This document shows, piece by piece, positions 39,567 through 47,873 of a stretch of DNA of 64,000 bases. Both the position numbers and the translations under genes were made by a program. How positions within the stretch are numbered: the stretch's first letter is position 1; each line of letters opens with the position of its first letter. The notes below the pieces were generated by a model. It had not been told where the DNA came from and did no database searches. It saw only the letters and a list, made by a program, of their open reading frames with translations. Source of the stretch: Anaerolineaceae bacterium (GTDB taxonomy: Bacteria; Chloroflexota; Anaerolineae; Anaerolineales; Anaerolineaceae); assembly GCA_016841365.1 (NCBI GenBank), contig JAENZI010000001.1, positions 248,001 through 312,000 of the forward strand. The letters are read 5' to 3'.

Positions 39567-40729
39567 GAGAATAAGCCCGGTTGGTGTGCTGGTCTGTGAC
39601 CGTCTAACAAGATAAACCTTGCTGCTCTTGCTGTTGGGATGCCCAACTTTCGTAAGGTTGTGATATCTCGAATCTTACCATGAGATCGCATTTGGCAGAT
39701 TTTTTGTGCTGTGACCGGTCCAATCCCCGGGATTTTGAGGAGTTGTTGATAATCCGCGCGGTTAATTTCAACGGGTAATTCTGCAAGGTTTGCTTCAGCC
39801 CAGGCAAGCTTTGGGTCAATCTGCAGGTTGAGATTGCCATTTTTGATAAATTGCAGTTCTTCTAAATCAAATTGATAATCTCTGAGAAGATAAAAGGCTT
39901 GATAAAGGCGGTGCTGTCGTCGCGGGTCCGGTTTAGGCAAGTGCTCAAAGGGCGTGTTTATCACAGGTGAGAAACTGGAATAGTATGCCCTGGTGATGTG
40001 AAAATTATTTTTGATGTTATAAGTGGTCTGAAGCAAATCGAGATCCGTTTCGCCCACGGCACCAACCACAAATTGGGTGCAGCTTGACGGCCAAGTGTTC
40101 TTCCAGGCAAGATACGGGGGAAAAGTTCTGCGGATTTCTTCGATCAATCTCAAAGGCTCAAGCAGATCATGGAAAAAGACCTTGTGGGGTGCCAGTTTGT
40201 TGAGGCTGTGTTCGTTTGGACCTTCCAGGTTGATTGAAACACGATCAGCGAGCTGCATTGCTCGAAAGATCTGGTCCTTTTCTGCACCGGGCATGATCTT
40301 GAGATGGATGTAGTGCTGGTAATGGTATTTTTCCCGCAGGATTTCAGCGGTGGCAATGATTCTGTCCTGTGTGCGGATACCTCCACCAGTGATGCCTGAG
40401 CTGAGGAAAACACCTTTCGCAACCCCAGCATCGCATAACATGACGATCGCTCGCGCTAATTCATCGGGCGTTAGGCTGGCACGAGGCGTGTCTCTTCCAG
40501 AGCGAAAGCAGCAATAATTGCAGTCATTCTCGCAGACTGAGGTCTGCATGGTTTTGAGCAGCGGGATTGATTTCCCATTTGGCAATTGCGCCTGGGTGAC
40601 CGGGAATTGGTCCTTAAGTTGGTTTAGGTGGTCACAATCTGCGTTTAGTTTGGCGGTCAGGTTAACGTCTTCAGCAACCTCATAGGCCATATTAGCTGAG
40701 AACAACTGTAATTTTTCCAAAACATTCAT
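39554..40729 (-). CDS. Radical SAM DNA repair/modification-type protein with helix-hairpin-helix end
   Basis: A 391-residue protein. CENDCNYCCFRSGRD gives the CX3CX2C radical SAM motif. The barrel continues to about residue 300 (GVFLSSGITGGG, HLKIMPGAEKD). Residues about 325-375 form a helix-hairpin-helix DNA-binding unit (LLKIPGIGPVTAQKICQM). This is the layout of the putative DNA modification/repair radical SAM family linked to uracil-DNA glycosylase genes. The last residues include QPGLF, loosely matching a clamp-binding motif. The start is the ATG six bases after the -10 box, not an upstream TTG. A perfect GAAC-N4-GTTC site lies in its promoter. Confidence 0.82.
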   Translation of the reverse strand: MNVLEKLQLFSANMAYEVAEDVNLTAKLNADCDHLNQLKDQFPVTQAQLPNGKSIPLLKTMQTSVCENDCNYCCFRSGRDTPRASLTPDELARAIVMLCDAGVAKGVFLSSGITGGGIRTQDRIIATAEILREKYHYQHYIHLKIMPGAEKDQIFRAMQLADRVSINLEGPNEHSLNKLAPHKVFFHDLLEPLRLIEEIRRTFPPYLAWKNTWPSSCTQFVVGAVGETDLDLLQTTYNIKNNFHITRAYYSSFSPVINTPFEHLPKPDPRRQHRLYQAFYLLRDYQFDLEELQFIKNGNLNLQIDPKLAWAEANLAELPVEINRADYQQLLKIPGIGPVTAQKICQMRSHGKIRDITTLRKLGIPTARAARFILLDGHRPAHQPGLFSCDP

Positions 40730-40735
40730 AAGGAT

Positions 40736-40753
40736 AGTATAGAACAAATGTTC
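40736..40753 (-). promoter_or_regulatory. SOS-box-like operator with -10 box, rSAM/DUF6504 unit
   Basis: Plus-strand AGTATAGAACAAATGTTC. TATACT (minus strand, 40736-40741) is the -10 box; GAAC-AAAT-GTTC (40742-40753) is a perfect core. The ATG (40727-40729) follows the -10 after six bases (ATCCTT), so the mRNA should be leaderless. Confidence 0.7.
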
Positions 40754-40940
40754 ATTATTTGCAACAAAAAATGACTGTTTTACATCAAATAGGATTATTT
40801 GGATTTAAATCTCATTTGCAGGAGAATCATAATGCTTAAATTGGAGTAATTGTTTTGCTTACATATGAATCTCGAATAATGCGATTAATTTGCCTTCTTG
40901 TCCTAAGAATTTTTTAATTCCACGTAAATTGATTATAAAA

Positions 40941-40969
40941 TTGACAAAACCTTGCAAAGTTACTATAAT
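40941..40969 (+). promoter_or_regulatory. Consensus sigma-70 promoter of an XRE-cupin gene
   Basis: TTGACA (40941-40946), exactly 17 bases, TATAAT (40964-40969): a perfect consensus promoter 35 bases before the start codon. Confidence 0.85.
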
Positions 40970-41003
40970 TTTGGGTGGTCAAACCTAACAGACAGGACAA
41001 TTT

Positions 41004-41639
41004 ATGGAACACGAAAAGCAGCCGGAAAGAACATCTTTTTTTGAGTCGTTTGGATTTAAGTCAGTCTCTGTGGGCAGGCGTTTAAGGCTGCTTCGGCGTG
41101 AAAAAGGCTATTCCATTAAAGCGCTGGCTGAAGAGAGCGGGTTGGCGGTGAACACCCTGAGCCTGATTGAGAATGAAAAATCCTCTCCAAGTGTGAGCAC
41201 GCTTGAGCAGCTTGCGAAAACATTGGGGATACCGCTTACAGCGTTTTTTGAGCCCTTAGGCAGTAATAAAAGACTGATTCATACCAAGGCTGGTGAAAGA
41301 GACACAAAGCTGTTAAACGGTATCCATGTTGAAGATTGCGGTATTGAATTAGAAGGGAACCCCTTACAACCCTTTGTGGTCACCCTGAACCCAGGCGAAA
41401 GTAGCGGGACAGATCTTATCGAGCATACTGGTTATGAATTTGTTTTTTGCCTTTCTGGTGAATTGACTTACACCGTCGACGGTAAAAAATATCTGATCAA
41501 AAAGGGGGATAGCCTGTTCTTTTTTGCTGAAAAACAGCATCAATGGAAGAATAGCAGCCAGTCACCTGCTGAATATTTACTGCTTCTGATACCGGAAGAA
41601 AACCCAAGCACACTTGGGAAAATCCACTTTGATCTTTAA
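41004..41639 (+). CDS. XRE-family regulator with cupin sensor domain
   Basis: A 211-residue repressor-type protein. The N-terminal helix-turn-helix covers about residues 25-80 (LRLLRREKGYSIKALAEESG, NTLSLIENEKSSPSVSTLEQ). The C-terminal cupin beta-barrel begins near 120 (PGESSGTDLIEHTGYEFVF, LTYTVDGKKYLIKKGDSLFF, HQWKN) and would bind a small ligand. Relatives (PuuR/SutR-type) control polyamine, amino acid or sulfur genes. It has a perfect consensus promoter, so expression is strong or tightly self-controlled. A second protein of this type is at 49578-50177. Confidence 0.87.
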   Translation: MEHEKQPERTSFFESFGFKSVSVGRRLRLLRREKGYSIKALAEESGLAVNTLSLIENEKSSPSVSTLEQLAKTLGIPLTAFFEPLGSNKRLIHTKAGERDTKLLNGIHVEDCGIELEGNPLQPFVVTLNPGESSGTDLIEHTGYEFVFCLSGELTYTVDGKKYLIKKGDSLFFFAEKQHQWKNSSQSPAEYLLLLIPEENPSTLGKIHFDL

Positions 41640-42076
41640 ACATACCATTGATCGGGAAAAGATTACGGGCGATATGAAACGATTCTTTCTGCTTATCATC
41701 ACTGCCACAATTTTCCTGATTGTTGTATGGCAATAATTGTCCATCGATTTATTGCTGCTATTGAATTAATGCCAGAAATTCAAAACAAATCGGTGTTGCC
41801 TTCTATAACCACTCCGAAAGATTCACAGATCTCAGGAGCCTTCCGAGCATTTTTTCTGAAGATTGCCATCATCGCATTGAGGTGCATGAGAAAATCACGA
41901 AAATAATGCAAGAAAAAGCTGCTGTGATCAAGTTTGGTATGGGGGTCGTGTTTTTTGTATTGGGCGGTTAGCTGCTACTCTCGTTGAATCTCTGATCTGC
42001 ATCAAGTTCGGCTGATTGCATCTATGATAAAATCTGTGGTACGAATTTTGCACGATTATGTTCAAAGGATTTAATT
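41640..42076. other. Gene-poor stretch with short frames
   Basis: No convincing gene. Short frames exist: a 20-residue hydrophobic peptide (41674-41736, MKRFFLLIITATIFLIVVWQ) and a 45-residue frame (41769-41906, ending RAFFLKIAIIALRCMRKSRK). A second frame over the same bases also reads protein-like, ending VIKFGMGVVFFVLGG near 41970, which may mean a frameshifted remnant of a membrane protein gene. Confidence 0.35.
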
Positions 42077-42748
42077 ATGTGCGGACGGTTTACACTTACG
42101 CTTGACCCTGGAGAAATTCAGGAGTTATTGAACCTGGGACCTTTTGTTCACATCGTTCAGCCGCGATACAATATTGCGCCATCCCAGCCTGTGCCAATTG
42201 TTAAAGACGCTCAAGAACGATCTGTTGAGCTTTACCAATGGGGATTGGTCCCTTTTTGGGCGGATGACCCGAAAATCGGTTATAAAATGATCAATGCGCG
42301 GTCAGAAACGATTGATGAAAAGCCTTCATTTCGTGCGGCTTTTAAATATCGGCGCTGTTTGATCCTTGCGGATGGTTTTTTTGAATGGCATGCGTCAGAA
42401 AAGGGTGCCTCAAAAACGCCCTATCTATTTAAACTGAAGAACGATCATCCCTTTACCTTTGCAGGGCTTTATGAGCATTGGCAGTCACCCGAGGGCGGTG
42501 AACTGCACACCTGCACAATACTTACCTGCCCGCCGAATGAGCTGGTGAGTGATTATCATAACCGGATGCCGGTGATGCTGGGAGAAGATGCCCGTTGGGC
42601 ATGGTTGGACCAGGAACTTGAACCACCAGCGTTGTTGGATTTATTGTCGCCCTACCCGGCAGATGAGATGAAGTGTTTCCCGGTTTCACGCGAGGTGAAT
42701 TCACCTCAAAATGACCGGCCGGAAGTTCTGGAACCCCAAACAATGTAG
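42077..42748 (+). CDS. SRAP-family protein (SOS response-associated peptidase, YedK/HMCES)
   Basis: A 223-residue SRAP protein. It begins MCGRFTL, so Cys2 becomes the reactive N-terminal residue that crosslinks to abasic sites in single-stranded DNA. PRYNIAPSQPVPIV, INARSETI (the Asn and Glu region) and CLILADGFFEWH follow, with HNRMPVML near the C-terminus. The family protects abasic sites during replication. It lies near the SOS-box genes, but no GAAC-N4-GTTC site is visible in its own upstream region. Confidence 0.93.
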   Translation: MCGRFTLTLDPGEIQELLNLGPFVHIVQPRYNIAPSQPVPIVKDAQERSVELYQWGLVPFWADDPKIGYKMINARSETIDEKPSFRAAFKYRRCLILADGFFEWHASEKGASKTPYLFKLKNDHPFTFAGLYEHWQSPEGGELHTCTILTCPPNELVSDYHNRMPVMLGEDARWAWLDQELEPPALLDLLSPYPADEMKCFPVSREVNSPQNDRPEVLEPQTM

Positions 42749-42787
42749 ACGAACATTATTCGAACCCATTTTTTGAAAGAAGGATCT

Positions 42788-44956
42788 GTGAAGAGAATTG
42801 CCCGTTTATTATCCCTTTTGCTTTTAACCCTGATTGTACTAAGTGGGCATGTCAAACCTGGCGCGATCGTCGATGCGCAAACTGGCTTTCATTATTATTT
42901 CCCGCTTGTTGTGGTAGATCCAAATGATGTCAGGTTCAACTCGATTGGTCCTTCTGGCGGGACGGTGACCTGCATCAAGATTGATCCGAATAATTCAGAT
43001 GTGGTCTATACCGGCACATGGGGGAACGGGATTTATAAAAGCGAAGATCGGGGTGTGACATGGATGCACATCAGCGAAGGCTTTCAGGCAGGGTTTGTGT
43101 TTGATCTATCGATCGACCCGAAAAATTCTAATCACATTTTGGCTTCTGCCTACCGTTTTGGCGTGTATGAGAGCAAAGATGGCGGTGCCTCCTGGTATCG
43201 GGCAGGTGGTATGCCGGATGAAACCGTTGTTTACGCAATCGATTTCAACCCAAATAATCCCAGCATTGTTTACGCTGCAGTGCGTGAAGCGACAATCTAC
43301 AGTCCAACCTTGCATTATCCCGGCGGTGTTTACAAATCGATCAATGGCGGTTCAAATTGGTTCAGAATGAGCAACGGGTTGGCGGATGACTATGTGTATG
43401 ATGTTGCGATTGACCCTAATAATGTCAACGTACTTTACACAGCCATGCACAAGACCGGCGTTTATAAAAGTATTGACGGGGCAAACACCTGGTTTTCTGT
43501 CAATAATAATATTCATTATAAGGATGTACGATCGATCGCCATCAATCCAGATAATTCCACCATCTACGCAGGGATGTATGACGGCAAAGGTGTGGCGATT
43601 TCAGCCAATGGTGGTGCCAGCTGGACGCCGCTTGGGTCTTCTTTGAGCCAAGAGCTGTATGTTTATCATCTCAAACTCGACCCTTATGATCAGAAAGCGC
43701 TGTACCTGGCGACCCCGACTGGGCTTCACCGATGCACAGGCAATCCTTACCCGGTTGCGACTTCAAGCTGCGGTTTGATTGCGCATTCGAATGTTTACGT
43801 GTATGACCTGGCGTTGGATGAGCAAAGTGCGGACTCAGCGGGGAAGATCACGACGATTTACACGGGTCTATTGGATCACGGTCTTTATAAAAGCACGGAT
43901 AGCGGCACGTCCTTCGCGCCAAGCTATATTGGCATACGTGCGAACACAATTGTTTCTGTGCTGAATGACCCCACGCAGCTGTCAATCTTGTATGCCAGTG
44001 CGTTTGGCAGGGGCGTATATAAATCCACCAATGCAGGGCAGAGCTGGGTGCCTATCAACACGGGGCTTGGCAGCCGAAATGTCAATCAGCTTATTTTTAG
44101 ACCTGGGAACCCAAATGTGATTTATGCTGCCACACAAAACGCAGGCATCTTTATCACGAATAACGCTGGAGCGACCTGGTCTTCGGTCAATAATGGAATC
44201 AGTGCTGCGGGGGTTCAATTTGATATTGTGCCAGAAACGCCCAGCACAGCGGTATTTGACCATCCTACGGCTTATGCCTGGATGGACCCTGTCGACATCG
44301 AAGCGATGCGGGTTGGGAAGGATGATCCAACCACAATGGAGATTTTTTCCGGCTTCCCTGATATTCTGAGCATTGGTATTGACCCTGCAAATCCGGCAAG
44401 AATGGTGGCTGGAACCGCCGGACAGGGCATCTTGAAAAGCGACGATTATGGTGCCACCTGGAGTCAGTCCGGGGTTACATCATGGAATATTTACGACTTT
44501 TTGGTGGACCCTGCGCAATCGGTTTATACGCATTATGCCGGCATATCTGGTTTAGGCATTTTGGCGTCTGACAACAGCCGTTATGGGTGGACAATGACCA
44601 ACACAGGTATGCATTCTGGCGTTGATGTGTTCGGATTGGATATGATAGCCCCGGGCAAGTATTATGCTGCAACCGATAGCGGCATGTATCGCACAGACAA
44701 TGCTGGCGGTTTATGGTCCTCAAAAGGGCTTTCGGGGATAGTGCTCAATGACGTTTTAGTCGACCCGACTGCTTCGAATATCGTTTGGGCGGCCGGCTCA
44801 GATGGCCTGTATCGTTCGTTCAACGGCGGCGGTTTATGGCGGGGAGTCGGCTATGAAAATTTGAACAACCGCTTTCTGACGATCGCTGACGGCTATGGTG
44901 AATCGTCAGTGTATTTCGGGATGAGCGGCGGTAATATTTATGTGATTGAGCCATAA
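42788..44956 (+). CDS. Secreted beta-propeller protein with BNR/sortilin-like Asp-box repeats
   Basis: A 722-residue exported protein. A signal peptide (ARLLSLLLLTLIVLSGHV) is followed by FHYYFPLVVVDPND, again with the Y-x-P-L motif. The rest is many repeats of the type YAGTWGNGIYKSEDRGVTW, i.e. IDPxNxxxxYAG...GVYKSxDGGxxW, the Asp-box/VPS10-like propeller repeat. Such proteins bind glycans or form surface structures; enzymatic activity is not indicated. GTG at 42788 preceded by AGAAGGA is preferred to an upstream TTG. Confidence 0.85.
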   Translation: MKRIARLLSLLLLTLIVLSGHVKPGAIVDAQTGFHYYFPLVVVDPNDVRFNSIGPSGGTVTCIKIDPNNSDVVYTGTWGNGIYKSEDRGVTWMHISEGFQAGFVFDLSIDPKNSNHILASAYRFGVYESKDGGASWYRAGGMPDETVVYAIDFNPNNPSIVYAAVREATIYSPTLHYPGGVYKSINGGSNWFRMSNGLADDYVYDVAIDPNNVNVLYTAMHKTGVYKSIDGANTWFSVNNNIHYKDVRSIAINPDNSTIYAGMYDGKGVAISANGGASWTPLGSSLSQELYVYHLKLDPYDQKALYLATPTGLHRCTGNPYPVATSSCGLIAHSNVYVYDLALDEQSADSAGKITTIYTGLLDHGLYKSTDSGTSFAPSYIGIRANTIVSVLNDPTQLSILYASAFGRGVYKSTNAGQSWVPINTGLGSRNVNQLIFRPGNPNVIYAATQNAGIFITNNAGATWSSVNNGISAAGVQFDIVPETPSTAVFDHPTAYAWMDPVDIEAMRVGKDDPTTMEIFSGFPDILSIGIDPANPARMVAGTAGQGILKSDDYGATWSQSGVTSWNIYDFLVDPAQSVYTHYAGISGLGILASDNSRYGWTMTNTGMHSGVDVFGLDMIAPGKYYAATDSGMYRTDNAGGLWSSKGLSGIVLNDVLVDPTASNIVWAAGSDGLYRSFNGGGLWRGVGYENLNNRFLTIADGYGESSVYFGMSGGNIYVIEP

Positions 44957-44972
44957 TCTACAAAATTCCTGC

Positions 44973-45001
44973 TTGACCGTATGCCTATTGGATGGTAGAA
45001 T
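44973..45001 (+). promoter_or_regulatory. Promoter of tRNA-Glu
   Basis: TTGACC (44973-44978), 17 bases, TAGAAT (44996-45001) preceded by TGG at the extended -10 position; the tRNA begins 21 bases later. Confidence 0.75.
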
Positions 45002-45021
45002 TTCTTTCGCTTAATTGATAT

Positions 45022-45094
45022 GCCCCCATCGTCTAGGGGACCAGGACGTAGCCCTTTCAAGGCTAAGACCGGGGTTCGAATCCCCGTGGGGGCA
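45022..45094 (+). tRNA. tRNA-Glu (TTC)
   Basis: Acceptor GCCCCCA with TGGGGGC, anticodon stem TAGCC/GGCTA with loop CTTTCAA (anticodon TTC at 45056-45058), T-arm GGGGT-TCGAATC-CCCGT and discriminator A. The CCA end is not encoded. Confidence 0.95.
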
Positions 45095-45095
45095 T

Positions 45096-45126
45096 AAAAC
45101 GGCTCAAATCTATGAGCCGTTTTTTC
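45096..45126 (+). terminator. Terminator of tRNA-Glu
   Basis: AAAACGGCTCA pairs with TGAGCCGTTTT around a six-base loop, followed by a T-run. Confidence 0.9.
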
Positions 45127-45225
45127 TTTATACTATCGAAATTTTGTGGACTTTTAGCTATAGTGGGTTTTTAATTCTGTTGGGGTAGAATAATTCCTGA
45201 ACTGATTTGGATACAGGTTAATCTT

Positions 45226-45867
45226 ATGGCAGACATCCAATTGATCCCAGCCCGACGGATTGAAACTGAATTTATCGAGAAGAATTCGCGCTTTATCACA
45301 AATGCTGCACCAGTGTTCAGTGTTGATGATGCCAAAGCATTTATTGCAGAAATTGAATCAAAGTATCCTGATGCAAGCCACCACGTGCCCGTTTACTTGA
45401 TTGGGCATGGTAGCTCAACCGTGGCACATTGTTCTGATAATGGTGAGCCTTCAGGGACGGCAGGCCAACCAGCGATGGCAGTGCTGCAGGGCAGCGGTTT
45501 GGGGGATATTGCGATCGTGATCACACGTTATTTTGGCGGAACGAAACTGGGGACAGGGGGGTTGGTGCGCGCTTACAGTGATAGTGTCAGGCTGTTAATA
45601 GAGAATCTGCCCCTGGCGAAAAAAGTTTCTACAACCACGCTGATGTTTGTGATCCCTTATGCCTTATATGAACAGACGCAGTTGATCATCCACAATTATT
45701 TTGGTTTGGTGAGCGATGAGGCATTTGGGGCGGATGTGACATTGACGGTGCGGTTGGCGAATGAGCACCTGGAAGCTTTTAAAAAACAAATGGCAGAGCT
45801 GACCCGCGGTAAGGTTGAATTTATTTTGATCGAAAAGAATGATCAAACGATCATGCCGATCCGATAA
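45226..45867 (+). CDS. IMPACT/YigZ-family protein
   Basis: A 213-residue protein of the YigZ/YvyE family. The N-terminal domain has KNSRFI near residue 20, HHVPVYLIG, DNGEPSGTAGQP and TRYFGGTKLGTGGLVRAYSD, all diagnostic. The C-terminal ferredoxin-like part (about 140-205) is the usual DUF1949 domain. The family is linked to translation control by its eukaryotic relative IMPACT; its bacterial task is not settled. A bidirectional terminator follows. Confidence 0.92.
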   Translation: MADIQLIPARRIETEFIEKNSRFITNAAPVFSVDDAKAFIAEIESKYPDASHHVPVYLIGHGSSTVAHCSDNGEPSGTAGQPAMAVLQGSGLGDIAIVITRYFGGTKLGTGGLVRAYSDSVRLLIENLPLAKKVSTTTLMFVIPYALYEQTQLIIHNYFGLVSDEAFGADVTLTVRLANEHLEAFKKQMAELTRGKVEFILIEKNDQTIMPIR

Positions 45868-45871
45868 CAAA

Positions 45872-45908
45872 AAACGCTGAGGATTGGTGCCTCAGCGTTT
45901 CTTTTTTT
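45872..45908. terminator. Bidirectional terminator
   Basis: AAACGCTGAGG and CCTCAGCGTTT form an 11-pair stem with a seven-base loop, A-run before and CTTTTTTT after. It separates the convergent YigZ and ABC exporter genes. Confidence 0.88.
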
Positions 45909-45919
45909 AAATTTCAAAG

Positions 45920-47647
45920 TTAAAGTTTTTCTTGCACGGTGTAAAGCCGCTGGTACAAGCCGTCATTTTTCAGTAGTTCTTCATGCTTGCCCATTTCGAC
46001 GATCTCTTTGCCTTCTAAAACGACAATCTTGTCGGCGTTGCGGATGGTTGAGAGGCGGTGTGCGATGATGATGGTGGTACGGCCTTTCATCAAGCGTTCC
46101 AAAGCCTGCTGGATCAGCAACTCAGTTTCCGTGTCCACAGATGAGGTCGCTTCATCCAAGATCAAGATAGGGGTGTTCTTCAGCACAGCACGAGCTATCG
46201 AGATACGCTGGCGTTGACCGCCCGAAAGTTTAACGCCGCGCTCGCCGATTATGGTATCGAAGCCTTCTGGCAGCGCCATGATGAAGTCGTATGCGTTTGC
46301 TACTTTGGTCGCTTCAACGATTTCTGCATCCGTCGCTTTCGGGTTGCCAAACAGGATATTTTCTCTAACAGATCCATGGAAGAGAAAGACATCCTGCAGA
46401 ACGATGCTGATGTTCTTGCGTAATTCTTCCAGTTCAATATTGCGGATATCAATCCCGTCGAGTTTGATCGAACCGGTTTTCACATCGTAGAATCTTGGTA
46501 TCAGGCTGACCAGAGTTGATTTTCCGACACCTGTGGGGCCGACCAGTGCCGCTACATTCGATGCCGGGATATCCAGGTTGATGTTTTCGAGCACCGTCTC
46601 GCCATCACTGTAGCTGAAACTGACATCGTAGAGTTGCAGGTGCCCCTGGATATTGGCGGGTAAGGGAACTGGTTTGGCAGGTGTAGCAACCTCAGGTTCC
46701 TCCGATAAAAGTTCGTCCACCCGATCAAACCCTGCCATTGCCTCCTGAACATGCTCCCACGACATGCCAAGCGCACGGATGGGTTGGTAGAACATTTCGA
46801 GATAAAGGAAGAAGGCCACCAGGTCTGCCACTGGCAAAACACCTTGCAAAGCCATTTGACCGCCAAAAAAGATCACCACCAGTTGGCCGATAGAGGTGGA
46901 AAAATCAATGAATGGTTGGAAAATTGCCATCAACCGTAGCGCTGTCAGCATGGATAAGCGATATCTTTCAATCCCTAATTCGACGCGTTCAAGCTGTTCA
47001 CTTTCGCGGTTGAAGGCTTTGATTTCTCGAATACCAGCAATGCTGTCGTTGAGCACCGCGTTTAATTCACCGACTTCTTTTTGCCGGCGACGAAACGCTG
47101 GGCGGACAACTTTAGCAAACCCAACCAGCGAGATGATCACAAGGGGGATAGGTGCCATACTGTAGAGTGTCAGGCGCCAATTGAGGCTTGCCAAAACAGC
47201 GGTAATGGCGAAAAAAGTGATGATGTTCACGAACACATCGGGAATCGCATGGGCGATCATTCGCTCGAACAGGTCGGTATCGTTGACCACCCGTGACATC
47301 AACTGCCCAGTCTGTTTATCTTCATAAAAGTGGAGGGAGAGCCGCTGCAGGTGCTCGTAAACATATTTACGAGCATCAGAAACGACGCCCCAACCGGCAA
47401 TGTGCGCCATGTAACTGCGCAGGAATTGCACGACGCCGCGTGCCATAAAAGTCACTAATGCCAGCAGAGTCAACCTTGTAACGGTCGAAAGGGTTTCTGG
47501 AGAAAGCTGCTGTTCAGTGACCAGTGAAACCAGGGTCCGCACCAGCCAGGGGATCAATAATTGGGCACCGACCAGGATCAACATGCTGATAATCGTGATC
47601 ACCAAGGCCCATGTATACTTTTTAGCAAATCGTAATAATAATTTCAT
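45920..47647 (-). CDS. ABC exporter half-transporter (membrane plus ATPase domain)
   Basis: A 575-residue ABC-B type exporter. Six hydrophobic helices fill residues about 10-310. The ATPase part has Walker A GPTGVGKST, Q-loop, signature LSGGQRQRIS, Walker B ILILDEATSSVD with catalytic Glu, and the switch His (AHRLS). All motifs are canonical, so a homodimer with two active sites is expected. The start at ATG 47647 is preferred to an upstream GTG; TATAAT lies nine bases before it, giving a very short leader. Substrate unknown (drug, lipid or peptide). Confidence 0.92.
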   Translation of the reverse strand: MKLLLRFAKKYTWALVITIISMLILVGAQLLIPWLVRTLVSLVTEQQLSPETLSTVTRLTLLALVTFMARGVVQFLRSYMAHIAGWGVVSDARKYVYEHLQRLSLHFYEDKQTGQLMSRVVNDTDLFERMIAHAIPDVFVNIITFFAITAVLASLNWRLTLYSMAPIPLVIISLVGFAKVVRPAFRRRQKEVGELNAVLNDSIAGIREIKAFNRESEQLERVELGIERYRLSMLTALRLMAIFQPFIDFSTSIGQLVVIFFGGQMALQGVLPVADLVAFFLYLEMFYQPIRALGMSWEHVQEAMAGFDRVDELLSEEPEVATPAKPVPLPANIQGHLQLYDVSFSYSDGETVLENINLDIPASNVAALVGPTGVGKSTLVSLIPRFYDVKTGSIKLDGIDIRNIELEELRKNISIVLQDVFLFHGSVRENILFGNPKATDAEIVEATKVANAYDFIMALPEGFDTIIGERGVKLSGGQRQRISIARAVLKNTPILILDEATSSVDTETELLIQQALERLMKGRTTIIIAHRLSTIRNADKIVVLEGKEIVEMGKHEELLKNDGLYQRLYTVQEKL

Positions 47648-47727
47648 AGCCTGTAAATTATACACGCTACAGTCAATATATCAAAATAAGGTTCAGTAAG
47701 GTTTTGTAAAAGAATTGTTATTAAAAT

Positions 47728-47766
47728 AAAAGATGGCCCTATTTCTTGTGTATAAGACCATCTTTT
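47728..47766 (-). terminator. Terminator of the DUF333 lipoprotein gene
   Basis: AAAAGATGG (47728-47736) and CCATCTTTT (47758-47766) form an outer stem with an inner TCTT/AAGA stem; on the minus strand the hairpin is followed by an AT-rich T-run (ATTTT). A second hairpin CCTGAGA...TCTCAGG (47834-47857) lies nearer the stop. Confidence 0.65.
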
Positions 47767-47873
47767 TATTGTTTCTCATTGTCTTGGATCACTCATTCAA
47801 CATCAATTGAGATTTCCAAGGATGAAATTTTACCCTGAGAGATCACAATTTCTCAGGTCAAAGCGAAAAATGG

